Positions 25,517 through 34,691 of a DNA stretch of 52,843 nt are shown piece after piece. Origin of the DNA: Chloroflexota bacterium. GTDB taxonomy: Bacteria; Chloroflexota; Anaerolineae; J036; Brachytrichaceae. Within the stretch, counting starts at the first letter, position 1. The number at the start of each line of letters is the position of its first letter. The stretch is from NCBI GenBank assembly GCA_021788625.1, contig JAJYKL010000016.1:1-52843 (forward strand), written 5' to 3'. The notes beneath the pieces were generated by a model, which saw only the letters and a list, made by a program, of their open reading frames with translations, did no database searches and was not told the DNA's origin. The translations under genes and the position numbers were made by a program.

Positions 25517-26688
25517 TGGACGGCCGACTGAGTGAGACCGATCAAAAACCCAGGACCGGTGGTGCGGTGCTGCGTGCGGCCTTGCGACTTTTGGCGAAGG
25601 CACTGCTCTGCTTCGTCATACTAAACATACTGTTCGCGCTCGCATACCCCATGCCCGAGCTGGGTCGTATCTCGGCCTACAATGTGCTATTCCCAGGTCG
25701 TCTGCGGCTGCCCTACGGTGATAATCCCCAGCGCGCCTACAACGTGAGCGTTTTGAACCTGAACGCCATGTTTGCCTCGCAGGAGATCAACGCCGGACCC
25801 AAGCCAGCGGGCGAGTACCGCGTGCTTCTGATTGGCGATTCTTCCACCTGGGGCTGGTTGCTGAAGCCCTCGCAAACACTGGCTGCGCAGATCAATCGCG
25901 CCGGGTTGCGCAGCGCGGACGGTCGCATGGTGCGTGCCTATAACCTGGGCTACCCCATCATGTCGCTGGCCAAAGACGTCATGATCGTCGACCACGCCAT
26001 GCGTTACCAGCCAGACCTGGTCATCTGGCTGGTGACGTTGGAATCGTTCCCCGCTGACAAGCAGCTTGTGCATCCCCTCCTGCAGCACAATCCTGATATT
26101 GAGCGCAGTTTGATCGCGCGCTACGGCTTGAGGCTGAATCCCAACGACCCACAGTTCTACACCCCTACCTTCCTGGAGCGCACCATTGTGGGCAGCCGCC
26201 GGGATCTGGCTGACCTGTTTCGTCTGCAGCTTTATGGGGTGTTGTGGGCAGCTACGGGCATCGATCAGGACTACCCCGACCGATACGAGCCAGCCGCCAT
26301 CGACCTGCAGGCCGACACCACCTTCCATGGTCTGCAGCCGCCCACGTTACATGAAGGCGATCTGGCCCTGGATGAACTGGACGCGGGGGTGCGCGCCGTT
26401 GGTCATGTACCGCTTCTGATAGTGAATGAGCCGATCTTGATCTCCAATGGCCAGAACAGCCGCATCCGGTACGATTTCTTTTATCCGCGCTGGGCGTACG
26501 ATCAATACCGCGTGATCATGGAAAAGCTGGCGCAGGCGCGCGGCTGGAACTACCTTGATCTTTGGAACCTGCTGCCGATGAAAGAGTTTACCAATAGCGC
26601 GGTGCACTACACACCTGCGGGCGCCCAGATCCTGGCCGCGCAGCTACTGCCTCGCATCGGGCAGTTGAGTAGAATCGGAGCACCATGA
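25516..26688 (+). CDS. DltD-like membrane-anchored SGNH protein
   Basis: This 390-residue protein has one N-terminal membrane helix (24-44) and an outer SGNH-hydrolase-like domain. The nucleophile S109 lies in LLIGDSSTWGW and the C-terminal His H364 in NSAVHYTPAG. The usual Asp of block V (DxxH) is S361, with N360 beside it. In the dlt system DltD performs the last acyl transfer outside the membrane; AlgX/AlgJ-type proteins do the same for acetyl groups. The start overlaps the MBOAT stop and the stop overlaps the ACP start (ATGA), so all are translated together. Confidence 0.88.
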   Translation: MDGRLSETDQKPRTGGAVLRAALRLLAKALLCFVILNILFALAYPMPELGRISAYNVLFPGRLRLPYGDNPQRAYNVSVLNLNAMFASQEINAGPKPAGEYRVLLIGDSSTWGWLLKPSQTLAAQINRAGLRSADGRMVRAYNLGYPIMSLAKDVMIVDHAMRYQPDLVIWLVTLESFPADKQLVHPLLQHNPDIERSLIARYGLRLNPNDPQFYTPTFLERTIVGSRRDLADLFRLQLYGVLWAATGIDQDYPDRYEPAAIDLQADTTFHGLQPPTLHEGDLALDELDAGVRAVGHVPLLIVNEPILISNGQNSRIRYDFFYPRWAYDQYRVIMEKLAQARGWNYLDLWNLLPMKEFTNSAVHYTPAGAQILAAQLLPRIGQLSRIGAP

Positions 26689-26933
26689 CAACCGATATCA
26701 CCAGCAGCCTGGCGCAATACATCGCCGCGCAGATTCTCCAGCAACCCAAGCGTAAAATCGCCTCCGATGCCCCGCTCATTTCCAGCGGCCTGATCGATTC
26801 ATTCCACCTGGTGGATCTTTCGCTCTTTGTGGAGAAGCAATTCGGTGTACTCCTCGACGACTCAGAATTGAATAAAGATACGTTCGATACACTTGCACAG
26901 CTTGCGCAGCTCATTCGGGAGAGGCAGAGCTGA
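26685..26933 (+). CDS. Acyl carrier protein (DltC-like)
   Basis: This 82-residue carrier has the phosphopantetheine attachment serine S39 in GLIDSFHLVDL and the acidic helix 2 and 3 pattern of carrier proteins. It should carry the acyl group activated by the ligase gene at 27100 to the MBOAT protein. Its ATG overlaps the preceding stop by 4 bases. Confidence 0.93.
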   Translation: MTTDITSSLAQYIAAQILQQPKRKIASDAPLISSGLIDSFHLVDLSLFVEKQFGVLLDDSELNKDTFDTLAQLAQLIRERQS

Positions 26934-27099
26934 GATGCAAACATTAACTTGCAGATACAGCGGCCAACTTTTCCGATGAAGACTTGCCTGCTGTGAAGTA
27001 CGTGGGTCGGCACAGGTGTATGTAATCCATGTAAACCGCAACGAACATCCATCGAAGTATCCAATCTTCAGATGCTAATCTGCCGCCTCTAGGATAGCC

Positions 27100-28818
27100 G
27101 TGAACACATTTAGCGAAGTTCTACGCCAGTACTACCTGACATGTCCGGACCGGGTGAGCGTGGTGCTGATGCAAAGCAAGGTGCCTGATGAGCCAATTAC
27201 CTACGGGGCATTGGTGCGGGGTGCCGCCGGCTATGCGCAGGCACTGGCGCGGGCTGACGTCCGGCCGGGCGAAGTGGTGATCGTTATTCTTCAACATGGC
27301 TCCGACCTGATCTATGCCTTTTGGGGTGCGGTCCTGCAAGGCGCTGTACCGTCCATCATGCCCTTCCTCACTGAGAAGCTGGCTCCGGAGCGTTATCGCC
27401 AGGACCTGGCCGCTTTAATCCAGACCACCCATCCTGCCGCCCTGATCACGTACCCGGAATTCCTACCCGAGGTGCACCGTGCCATGACGAGCGCCAGCAC
27501 GGCTGCGGACGAGGCGCCGCGCATCCTGGTCTGCACCGATGTACAGCCGGCCGAGCCCGATTTTGAGGCCTTAGGGGGTCTGCACCGTACAGGCAACGAC
27601 ATTGTGCTGCTGCAGCACTCATCGGGCACCACGGGATTGCAGAAGGGCGTGGCGCTTTCACATCGTGCTGTGTTCAACCAACTTGAGTATTACTCGGCGG
27701 CGCTGCACCTGTCGCCTCAAGATGTAATCGTCAGTTGGTTGCCGCTCTATCACGACATGGGGCTGATTGCCTCGTTTGTAATGCCCCTGTTGCGCCAGGT
27801 GATGCTGGTACTCATGTCGCCATTCGACTGGGTGCGAGCACCGGCACGGCTCATGCAGGCCATCTCACACTACGGCGGCACACTTACCTGGTTGCCGAAC
27901 TTCGCCTACAACTTCTGCGCACAGAAGACACGTGAACACGACCTTGACGGTGTATGCCTGGACAGCCTGCGCGCGGTGGTGAACTGCTCCGAACCGACCT
28001 ACCACTCCAGCCAACAGGCTTTCCTGCAACGCTTTGGCAGGCTCGGCTTGCGCGCCGGCGCATTGACCACCTGTTATGCCATGGCGGAGAACGTCTTTGC
28101 CGTCACCCAGGCCGGGATCGATGCGCCTGTGACGTTGGACGAGGTGGACCAGCGCGCTTTGCTGGTGGACCGTATCGCAACACCGGTTACAGGAGAAGGC
28201 ACAGCGAGAAGTGACGCCATGAAGATGCTCTCTGCAGGCAGACCGCTGCCCAATGTGCAGGTTCGCGTGTTGGAGGCACTCCCCGATGGTGCGTACCAGG
28301 ACCTGCCCGAGCGGCATGTAGGCGAGATTGCCATTCACAGCGATTGCATGCTCACCGGCTACTACAACCGCCCCGATCTGACGGAAAAGGCGTTTTACCA
28401 GGGTTGGTATCTGACAGGCGACCTGGGCTATCTGGCTGCGGGTGAGGTGTACGTCACCGGACGCAGGAAAGACCTGATCATCGTGGGCGGCAAGAATATC
28501 TACCCGCAGGACCTGGAGAGGCTGGCCAGCGAGGTGCCGGGTGTGCACCCCGGACGTGTGGTGGCATTCGGTGTCATGAATGATGCTGCAGGCACCGAAG
28601 AGGTGGTGATGGTGGTCGAGGTGGATGTTGAGGACGAAGACGAGCGATTACGCATCGGCGACGCTATCCGCCAGCATGTCACGCGCGGGTCCGACGTGGC
28701 GCTGCGCCACGTGTATATAGTTGATGCCAGATGGCTGCTCAAGACCTCCAGTGGTAAAACGGCCCGCTTGGCCAACCGTGATAAATACCTGGCGGAGATG
28801 GCACAAAACGCAACGTAA
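27100..28818 (+). CDS. Acyl-AMP ligase / acyl-CoA synthetase (DltA role)
   Basis: This 572-residue adenylate-forming enzyme has the P-loop LLQHSSGTTGLQKGVALSH, the core WLPLYHDMGLI, the hinge YLTGDLGYLAAGEVYVTGRRKD, GGKNIYPQDLE and the catalytic C-terminal lysine in KTSSGKTARL. WLPLYHDMGL is typical of fatty acyl-AMP ligases, so the acyl group may be a fatty or hydroxy acid rather than D-alanine. A GTG start is preceded by AGGAT. A 166-base gap separates it from the ACP gene, so it may also have its own promoter. It probably loads the ACP at 26685. Confidence 0.93.
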   Translation: MNTFSEVLRQYYLTCPDRVSVVLMQSKVPDEPITYGALVRGAAGYAQALARADVRPGEVVIVILQHGSDLIYAFWGAVLQGAVPSIMPFLTEKLAPERYRQDLAALIQTTHPAALITYPEFLPEVHRAMTSASTAADEAPRILVCTDVQPAEPDFEALGGLHRTGNDIVLLQHSSGTTGLQKGVALSHRAVFNQLEYYSAALHLSPQDVIVSWLPLYHDMGLIASFVMPLLRQVMLVLMSPFDWVRAPARLMQAISHYGGTLTWLPNFAYNFCAQKTREHDLDGVCLDSLRAVVNCSEPTYHSSQQAFLQRFGRLGLRAGALTTCYAMAENVFAVTQAGIDAPVTLDEVDQRALLVDRIATPVTGEGTARSDAMKMLSAGRPLPNVQVRVLEALPDGAYQDLPERHVGEIAIHSDCMLTGYYNRPDLTEKAFYQGWYLTGDLGYLAAGEVYVTGRRKDLIIVGGKNIYPQDLERLASEVPGVHPGRVVAFGVMNDAAGTEEVVMVVEVDVEDEDERLRIGDAIRQHVTRGSDVALRHVYIVDARWLLKTSSGKTARLANRDKYLAEMAQNAT

Positions 28819-28836
28819 GGGCACGGCTTCGCCCTA
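28818..28836. terminator. Weak hairpin between convergent genes
   Basis: AGGGC and GCCCT flank an 8-base loop between the ligase stop and the convergent lipoprotein stop, which are only 15 bases apart. No T run is present. A bidirectional stop is a guess from position. Confidence 0.3.
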
Positions 28837-29472
28837 CTTATTCCACTGGAAGGTGCCGGTGTATTTGTGCGTGTGCAGGCAGCCGGGGTCGTCGGAGGCG
28901 ACGAACTGCCGCAGCATCTCCAGAGACTGGGTGCTATCAAACTTGAGCGTCATCGTCACCACGCCATCCTTGATCGCAGTGGGTCCGGAATACTGATAGA
29001 CATTCGTGCGCAGACGCGTGAAGGTGTAGGGAGCGGGCTCCTGGTTCTTCCAGCTCAATTTGTCTCCCTCAGGCGTGATCTGCACCAGCCCATACACGGG
29101 AAGCATGGACCCTTTCGAGCAGGTGCCGGTCATCTGATCCAGCCCGACTGACGTGTTCCATACCTGGCGAACGGTGGGAGCAAAGTCCTGTTGGCTCACT
29201 GCACTGACTGTCGACACCAGCGTGCTCGTGGCTGCCCCTGTATGGGTGATCGCTTGTGCCGTGGCGGTGGCGGCGAGTGTAGCTTCCGCTGTACTGGACG
29301 GTGCGGGTGTGAGGGTCGGTGCCTGTACCAGGGCTGGCGTAGAGGTGGAAGTGGGATTGGAGGCAGTCGGCAGCGGAGCGGTGGTGGACGTCGATACAGG
29401 CGCACCTCCGCACCCGGCGCTCCATACGAAAAGGCCAGTTATCAATAATGCCCTCCATTTCGACATGCTCAT
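28834..29472 (-). CDS. Lipoprotein of unknown function with Thr/Pro-rich linker
   Basis: A signal peptide (MSKWRALLITGLFVWSAGC) ends in a lipobox, so the protein is lipid-anchored. About 60 Thr/Ser/Pro/Ala-rich residues follow, then a compact domain of about 120 residues with two cysteines (GTCSKGSM and DPGCLHTH) and FTRLRTNVYQYSGPT. I do not recognise the domain. AAGGAG lies 4 nt before the ATG at 29472 and 10 nt before the one at 29466; either may be the start. Its place between the dlt-like genes and the SGNH array suggests a role at the cell surface. Confidence 0.75.
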   Translation of the reverse strand: MSMSKWRALLITGLFVWSAGCGGAPVSTSTTAPLPTASNPTSTSTPALVQAPTLTPAPSSTAEATLAATATAQAITHTGAATSTLVSTVSAVSQQDFAPTVRQVWNTSVGLDQMTGTCSKGSMLPVYGLVQITPEGDKLSWKNQEPAPYTFTRLRTNVYQYSGPTAIKDGVVTMTLKFDSTQSLEMLRQFVASDDPGCLHTHKYTGTFQWNK

Positions 29473-29568
29473 TGAGCTCCTTATCGCCATAATTCAGGTG
29501 CCATCCATCGAGGGCACTAGCCTACCCGCGATGAGTTGTTTGCGCAAGGCGCTAGCATAACGTTTTTC

Positions 29569-29597
29569 TTGACGTTATCACGTCCCTTCGGTAGTAT
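29569..29597 (+). promoter_or_regulatory. Sigma-70-like promoter for the + strand SGNH genes
   Basis: TTGACG (29569-29574), a 17-base spacer and TAGTAT (29592-29597) make a good promoter match 118 bases upstream of the ATG at 29716. It could drive the three SGNH genes up to 33092. Confidence 0.55.
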
Positions 29598-29715
29598 ATT
29601 CAGTCTAGTTCGCAAGTTCGTGTCACTAATTTCGTCACGCCGGTCGAATATTGTCCTGTCATGGGACGATGATAGGCTGCAGGACCATTCGGAACCGGCA
29701 CAACAGGAGTGTTGA

Positions 29716-30861
29716 ATGAAAAAGGTGAACGTACGCAATGGCATGGTCCTGGCAGTGATGCTGGCCATCCCCTTTATGAGCGCCGTTCCCGTGGCTGCCA
29801 GGAATGCACAAAGATATACACCGGCGAACGTTGAATACACGACGTCGTTAAAACTACCGATGAACTGTGCACCTCTGGCGGATCCTGATGCCGTACAGGT
29901 GATGGTGGATCTGGATAGCGTATACCTTTACCGGGCTGCCTCGTGGACTTCTGCGGTGGTAGGCCGCGCTATCAAGTTCGACTGCTTTAACCCGGTGGGG
30001 CGCAATGCCGACGCAGCCTGGCTCCTGGTGCCTTATGGAAAGACACAAGCATGGCTCTTTGCGGGCGTTGTGCGCATCAAGAACGATCGGCTGACTTTGC
30101 CCGATATGAGCCAGTTTGTCTCGCGATCGACCATCCCGCTCACCTGGCCGAAGGGTTTGCCTTATCTGACGTGGCGCGCGCACAGCCTGTATCTGGCGGC
30201 CGTGCGAGCGGGGAAGAGCCCCCATGTCTTCACCGTGATCGGCGATTGCAACTCCGAATCGCCAGTCTACCTTGGCCGCTTCGCGAAGGGTGGATTCGAT
30301 ATGACCAACTGGCCTACGTTGAAGTCCACAGCACTTTACTTTACTCAATCGTTCACGCGTACCAGCCTGGCGACGCATGGCAGCTTCAATGCATCCATGG
30401 CATTCGATAGCACCTGGTCGGACCCGAGCCAGTGCAATAGCGACGAGGGACCACTGGCGTGCGAATTGCGCGTGTCCAACGCCAGCATCCTGGTGATCGC
30501 CCTCGGTACAGGCGACCAGCATGACTGGCAGAACTTCGAGACAAACTACAGCGCCATCGTGGATTACACGTTAAAAGCAGGTGTGGTGCCAGTGTTGATG
30601 ACTAAAGCCGACGATCTGGATTCGTTGGAAGGCGAGGCACCCCCAGGATACATTAATAACGTGATCCGCAAGGTTGGGCGCCAGTACGGAGTGCCGGTCA
30701 TTGACCTGTGGCTGGCCACGCGTAATCTGACGAACAATGGGCTGGCCCAGGAGTACAACAGCGAGCAGCAACTGACGAACCCCTTCCACCTGAATGAGGA
30801 GGGGATGGATATGCGCATGCTGATGACGCTGTATGCACTGCGAGTTATTTCATACCGTTGA
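29716..30861 (+). CDS. Exported SH3-SGNH-like protein, paralogue A (GDC variant)
   Basis: This 381-residue protein has a signal peptide (residues 1-28), a bacterial SH3-type domain (about 58-122, DLDSVYLYRAAS...WLFAGVVRI) and an SGNH-like domain (about 145-381). Block I reads IGDCN with Cys at the nucleophile position (C178), block III GTGDQ instead of GTND, and block V NPFH, where DxxH is expected. A cysteine pair in the CNSDEGPLACE motif is shared by all six paralogues. It could be a cysteine-based acyl esterase or transferase, or a non-catalytic binder. AGGAG precedes the ATG, and the next paralogue follows immediately. Confidence 0.85.
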   Translation: MKKVNVRNGMVLAVMLAIPFMSAVPVAARNAQRYTPANVEYTTSLKLPMNCAPLADPDAVQVMVDLDSVYLYRAASWTSAVVGRAIKFDCFNPVGRNADAAWLLVPYGKTQAWLFAGVVRIKNDRLTLPDMSQFVSRSTIPLTWPKGLPYLTWRAHSLYLAAVRAGKSPHVFTVIGDCNSESPVYLGRFAKGGFDMTNWPTLKSTALYFTQSFTRTSLATHGSFNASMAFDSTWSDPSQCNSDEGPLACELRVSNASILVIALGTGDQHDWQNFETNYSAIVDYTLKAGVVPVLMTKADDLDSLEGEAPPGYINNVIRKVGRQYGVPVIDLWLATRNLTNNGLAQEYNSEQQLTNPFHLNEEGMDMRMLMTLYALRVISYR

Positions 30862-30887
30862 GCGAGTTCCCTTATCAGGTCCATGGC

Positions 30888-31970
30888 ATGCAAAAGCAAA
30901 CCCTGCAGAACCACCGAATCATGCGTCTGGAAGCGATCACCCTAGCGGTGGCACTCGCAGCCCTGCTGGTTACTATGGTTCCGGCTCGCCGTGCAGCCGC
31001 CGACCAGGATGTCAGCTTTACGGTTACAGTACCGGTTGTTTACCTGCGTGATCAACCCAGTCTGCTGGCCCCCAATACGCTGCCGGTCTACAAAGGGGAG
31101 TTTTACCTGGTCGTGGCGCGCACGGCCGACAGCCGGTGGGTGGAACTGAGCGCGTACACAGGCGACGACTCGGGAACCTGGATGCTCAAGGACCTGGGCG
31201 CCATTGTGTCAGGTCCCCTGGCATCAGTGCCGGTGATTACCGCGACGTTGAAAACGCCATACCATCGTTATGTGGTATATCCGAAGTGGATTCCCATCAT
31301 CACGCCACACATGAAGGCCATTTACCGCCAATCCGTAAAGTATGGCAAAGACTTGGGAATGTTTACCGTGGTGGGCGATTGCAACGCGCTGCCGCCAATT
31401 TACCTGCAACGTATTGCCACGGGTGAATTCGACCTGGCGAAAGCTCCCGCCATGCAGCCGACCGTGGCGCGATTTAGCAATTCGTTCGCGCGTGTCAGCC
31501 AGGCCGTGAATGGGGGATTTAACGCCGAAGCGATGATGGACCCTGATTGGGCCAACCACGCGCTGTGTGACAAGGGCGTCGGGCCATTCGCATGTGAGAT
31601 ATGGGTATCGCGCGCGAGCGTGGTGTTCATCGAAGTCGGAACAGGTGACCAATACACCTGGAAAGACTTCGAACAAAACTACCGTCCCCTTATCGAATAC
31701 GCATTGAGCAAGGGTGTCCTGCCTGTGCTGGTGACTAAGGCAGATGATCTGGAAGCCCGCTCCGGCGCCCCAAGTGGTTATATCAATAGCGTGATCCGCC
31801 GGCTGGCCAAAGAGTATGACGTGCCGTTGCTTGACTTCTGGTTGGCCACGCGAACCCTTCCGAATAACGGGCTGATTGACGAAGGAGGGTTGAACTTCCA
31901 CCTCAGCCCGGCTGGTCGCGATCTGCACCTGGTTGCGACCCTGCAAACATTGGACGCGATATGGCGATGA
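30888..31970 (+). CDS. Exported SH3-SGNH-like protein, paralogue B (GDC variant)
   Basis: This 360-residue protein has the same layout as paralogue A: signal peptide (MRLEAITLAVALAALLVTM region), an SH3-like domain (VVYLRDQPSLL...) and an SGNH-like domain. Block I is VGDCN (C165), block III GTGDQ and block V LNFH, which lacks the Asp of DxxH. The paired cysteines CDKGVGPFACE are kept. The start is uncertain: ATG at 30888, ATG at 30921 and a TTG at 30858 overlapping the previous stop are all possible, and none has a strong ribosome site. Confidence 0.82.
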   Translation: MQKQTLQNHRIMRLEAITLAVALAALLVTMVPARRAAADQDVSFTVTVPVVYLRDQPSLLAPNTLPVYKGEFYLVVARTADSRWVELSAYTGDDSGTWMLKDLGAIVSGPLASVPVITATLKTPYHRYVVYPKWIPIITPHMKAIYRQSVKYGKDLGMFTVVGDCNALPPIYLQRIATGEFDLAKAPAMQPTVARFSNSFARVSQAVNGGFNAEAMMDPDWANHALCDKGVGPFACEIWVSRASVVFIEVGTGDQYTWKDFEQNYRPLIEYALSKGVLPVLVTKADDLEARSGAPSGYINSVIRRLAKEYDVPLLDFWLATRTLPNNGLIDEGGLNFHLSPAGRDLHLVATLQTLDAIWR

Positions 31971-32030
31971 TAAGCAATCGCTAGTCCGGCTCTTCCTCAT
32001 GTAAAGCCAGAGCCTGGAGGCAGGTGAGAT

Positions 32031-33092
32031 TTGTCACTTCGACATGGCTGCGGCAAGCTGATCGTAGTGCTCGTTCTCGTGGCAACACTCGTCGTGATGG
32101 CGCCTGGCAGAATACGAGCCGATACGGGTGTGACGTATACCGTTACGATTGGTGGTGCGTACCTGCGCACGCAACCGGCACTTACGTCTTTGACCACCCA
32201 GCCGATATTTGCCAGACAGGTTTACGATGTGCTTGGCCGCAACGCCGACGACACCTGGATACTTTTGGATGCACCAAAGGCTGGCGACGGCGCATGGGCC
32301 TTAACGCAATTTGGCACGCTGGCCGGAGACCTGAATAGTGTTCCCTTGATTGACATAACGCAGAAGATTCCTCGCGTTGCTCCGCCGCTGATGCATCCGC
32401 GAGGCGTCCCTTATATTACATACGGGATGCGGTTGTTGTATCAGAGGGCTGTGCGCAACGGGCTGGACCCGAGCTTCTTTACCGTGGCAGGCGACTGCAA
32501 TTCGGAAAGAATGGCCTACCTGGGGCGTTTGGCGGCCGGCACGTTTCAACTGCCCATCGGGCAGGAGTACTTGCTGCCCACCATTGCACGGTTCGCCTCT
32601 TCCTTCACACGTAGCAGCCTGGCTGCGCGCGGCAGCTTTGGGACGCTCGCCATGTTCGACCCCGACTGGGCCGACCCACGCTGGTGCACAGATCAGGAAG
32701 GGCCATTGGCATGCGAATTACGGGTGTCGAATGCCAGTGTAGTCTTCATTGCCCTCGGCACAGGCGATCAGTATGAGTGGAAATCTTTCGAGGCCAACTA
32801 TCGCTCCATTATCAGCTTCACACTCGCTTCTGGTGCGCTACCGGTACTGGTGACCAAAGCCGATGATCTGGAGACTCACTCCGGTGCTGTAAGTGGCTAC
32901 ATCAACAGTGTAATCCGCCGGCTGGGGCGTGAATATGGTGTGCCCGTGATGGATTTCTGGCTGGCCTCGCGCAGCCTGCCCGGTTACGGCCTTCGTAATG
33001 AAGGCAATGACAATTTCCACATGACCCCGGCTGGGAGCGATCTGCGCGTGTTGATGACACTGCAGACGCTCGAAGCAATTACACGACGATGA
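32031..33092 (+). CDS. Exported SH3-SGNH-like protein, paralogue C (GDC variant)
   Basis: This 353-residue protein has a signal peptide (KLIVVLVLVATLVVMAPG), an SH3-like domain (GGAYLRTQPALTS...) and an SGNH-like domain with AGDCN (C156), GTGDQ and a complete DNFH block V. The CTDQEGPLACE cysteine pair is present. A TTG start is supported by GGAGG 9 nt upstream. It ends the + strand half of the array and faces paralogue D tail to tail. Confidence 0.85.
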   Translation: MSLRHGCGKLIVVLVLVATLVVMAPGRIRADTGVTYTVTIGGAYLRTQPALTSLTTQPIFARQVYDVLGRNADDTWILLDAPKAGDGAWALTQFGTLAGDLNSVPLIDITQKIPRVAPPLMHPRGVPYITYGMRLLYQRAVRNGLDPSFFTVAGDCNSERMAYLGRLAAGTFQLPIGQEYLLPTIARFASSFTRSSLAARGSFGTLAMFDPDWADPRWCTDQEGPLACELRVSNASVVFIALGTGDQYEWKSFEANYRSIISFTLASGALPVLVTKADDLETHSGAVSGYINSVIRRLGREYGVPVMDFWLASRSLPGYGLRNEGNDNFHMTPAGSDLRVLMTLQTLEAITRR

Positions 33093-33143
33093 TACCGGCA
33101 GACTGCACCACTCTCGTGACGCGGTGTGGTCTGGTTCCGCTGC

Positions 33144-34664
33144 CTACTGGCTCAGTACCTGCCGCCGCAGTGCATCAAGTATCTGCAAAGCAGTGAGATT
33201 GCGGATGGTATAGCCATACTTCATATGCTCAGCGTCGAAGTAGCACGACTTACCGTCGGGGGGCGTATTGTAGTGGAAGCCGTCGGAGTTGAAGCCAAGG
33301 TTGGGCAGGCCATTGATGGCCTGGCGCAGATCCAGTAGTGGCACGTCATACTCGCGGCTGAGCCGCCGGATGATGTCGTTGATGTAACCACTGGGAGCGC
33401 TGTTATCGCGATGCTCCAGGTCGTCGCCCTTGGTCATCAGGACAGGGATGATGCCCTGGTTGATGGTGTACTCGATGATGGTACGGTAACGGCCCTCGAA
33501 GCCCTGCCAGGTGTGCTGATCACCCGTGCCGAGTAGGATCAAGGCCACACTCGGCCTGGTAATGCGGTATTCGCACGCCAGGGGTGTTTCGCCCTTGTTG
33601 CAATAACTGGCAGCGTGACCGGGGTCCAGTACGTAGGTGGTATTAAACCCGCCTACGGCAGCCGGGCTGCTCTGGCTGCGTGCGAAGGAACCCTTGAAGA
33701 ACGTGATGGTGTCTTGCAGGTAGGCGTAATCGCCCAGTTTGTAGTCACCGCGATCCAAGGGCTGCAAGAAGGCCGGGTTTTGTGTATTGCTATCACCCAC
33801 CAGCGCGAAGACATTCGCTCGATTGCCTTTGGCCTGCCCATCTTTGTAAATAGCGGCGGACTTGGCGGTGATACCAGAGATGTAGGGCTCGTCCCTGGGT
33901 TGTAGATTGGCGGTTGAGGTGCCATTTCCAGATGGTTGTGTGCCAGCCTGTGCCTGGTCGCGACCGGTAACGGTCACCTGTGCCAGATCACCCTTGACGT
34001 CCACGTACTGGGACATGACCCAACCAACGGTGCCGTCGGAGAGCGTCACCTGTAACCAGGCATTGTCGTCAGTGCGGCCGATCAGGCTCAGAGGCGTGAG
34101 GGCAGGCAGGCGCGTAATGATGTTGTCGCCGATAGCGGGGTCTTTGCGCAGGCGGAGGCCGTCGCCATCGGCCTTTACTTGTGCTGTGACGTTTGTTTGC
34201 ACTGCGGCGGGTGCCGTGGGCTGGCGGGTGATCTGTGAAACGTCGATGGTACCCGGTGCCGGGATATTGATCACGTCGCCCGGATAGACACGATCGGGAT
34301 TGATATTGGGGTTGGCGGCTACGATTTCGTCCAGTGAAAGATGGAAGTTTACGGCGATGCCCCATAGTGTGTCGCCTTCCACCACTGTGTATTGCTGAGC
34401 AGCCTGAACCGCTGGCGAGGCGGCCACAATGGTGCCAGTGGGCGCTCCCGTCGGCGCTACAGCTGTTTCCGGCAAGCGGCTGACAGGCGTGCCGTCAGGC
34501 TTTGGGGCAGCCTGCATCGTTGGCGAAGCCAGTGCTCTGACCGTCGACGCAGAACCCGTGGATACACCTGGAATGCGAAAAACGAAGTAGAGCGCCACCA
34601 ACAGCACCATGCCAGCCAATTCTGCGGCGATCAGGGTGATCAGCGTATTGTAACGACGCTTCAT
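33144..34664 (-). CDS. Membrane-anchored LysM-SH3-SGNH protein, paralogue D (GDS)
   Basis: This 506-residue protein has an N-terminal membrane helix (about 8-30), a Thr/Pro/Ala-rich linker, a LysM domain (about 93-137, YTVVEGDTLWGIA...VYPGDVINIP), an SH3b domain (about 160-225, GDGLRLRKDP...GWVMSQYVDV) and an SGNH domain. Block I is VGDSN (S292), block III GTGDQ and block V SDGFH. LysM domains bind N-acetylglucosamine polymers, so it probably works at peptidoglycan or another wall glycan. It is the most canonical nucleophile variant together with paralogue E, its downstream-oriented neighbour. Confidence 0.9.
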   Translation of the reverse strand: MKRRYNTLITLIAAELAGMVLLVALYFVFRIPGVSTGSASTVRALASPTMQAAPKPDGTPVSRLPETAVAPTGAPTGTIVAASPAVQAAQQYTVVEGDTLWGIAVNFHLSLDEIVAANPNINPDRVYPGDVINIPAPGTIDVSQITRQPTAPAAVQTNVTAQVKADGDGLRLRKDPAIGDNIITRLPALTPLSLIGRTDDNAWLQVTLSDGTVGWVMSQYVDVKGDLAQVTVTGRDQAQAGTQPSGNGTSTANLQPRDEPYISGITAKSAAIYKDGQAKGNRANVFALVGDSNTQNPAFLQPLDRGDYKLGDYAYLQDTITFFKGSFARSQSSPAAVGGFNTTYVLDPGHAASYCNKGETPLACEYRITRPSVALILLGTGDQHTWQGFEGRYRTIIEYTINQGIIPVLMTKGDDLEHRDNSAPSGYINDIIRRLSREYDVPLLDLRQAINGLPNLGFNSDGFHYNTPPDGKSCYFDAEHMKYGYTIRNLTALQILDALRRQVLSQ

Positions 34665-34691
34665 GGGTTCAGTCTGTAGCTTTCCTCAAAT

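Noticed and set aside
27079..27092. Inverted repeat CAGAT/ATCTG before the acyl-AMP ligase
   Set aside because: Five-base arms are too short to support an operator or terminator call.
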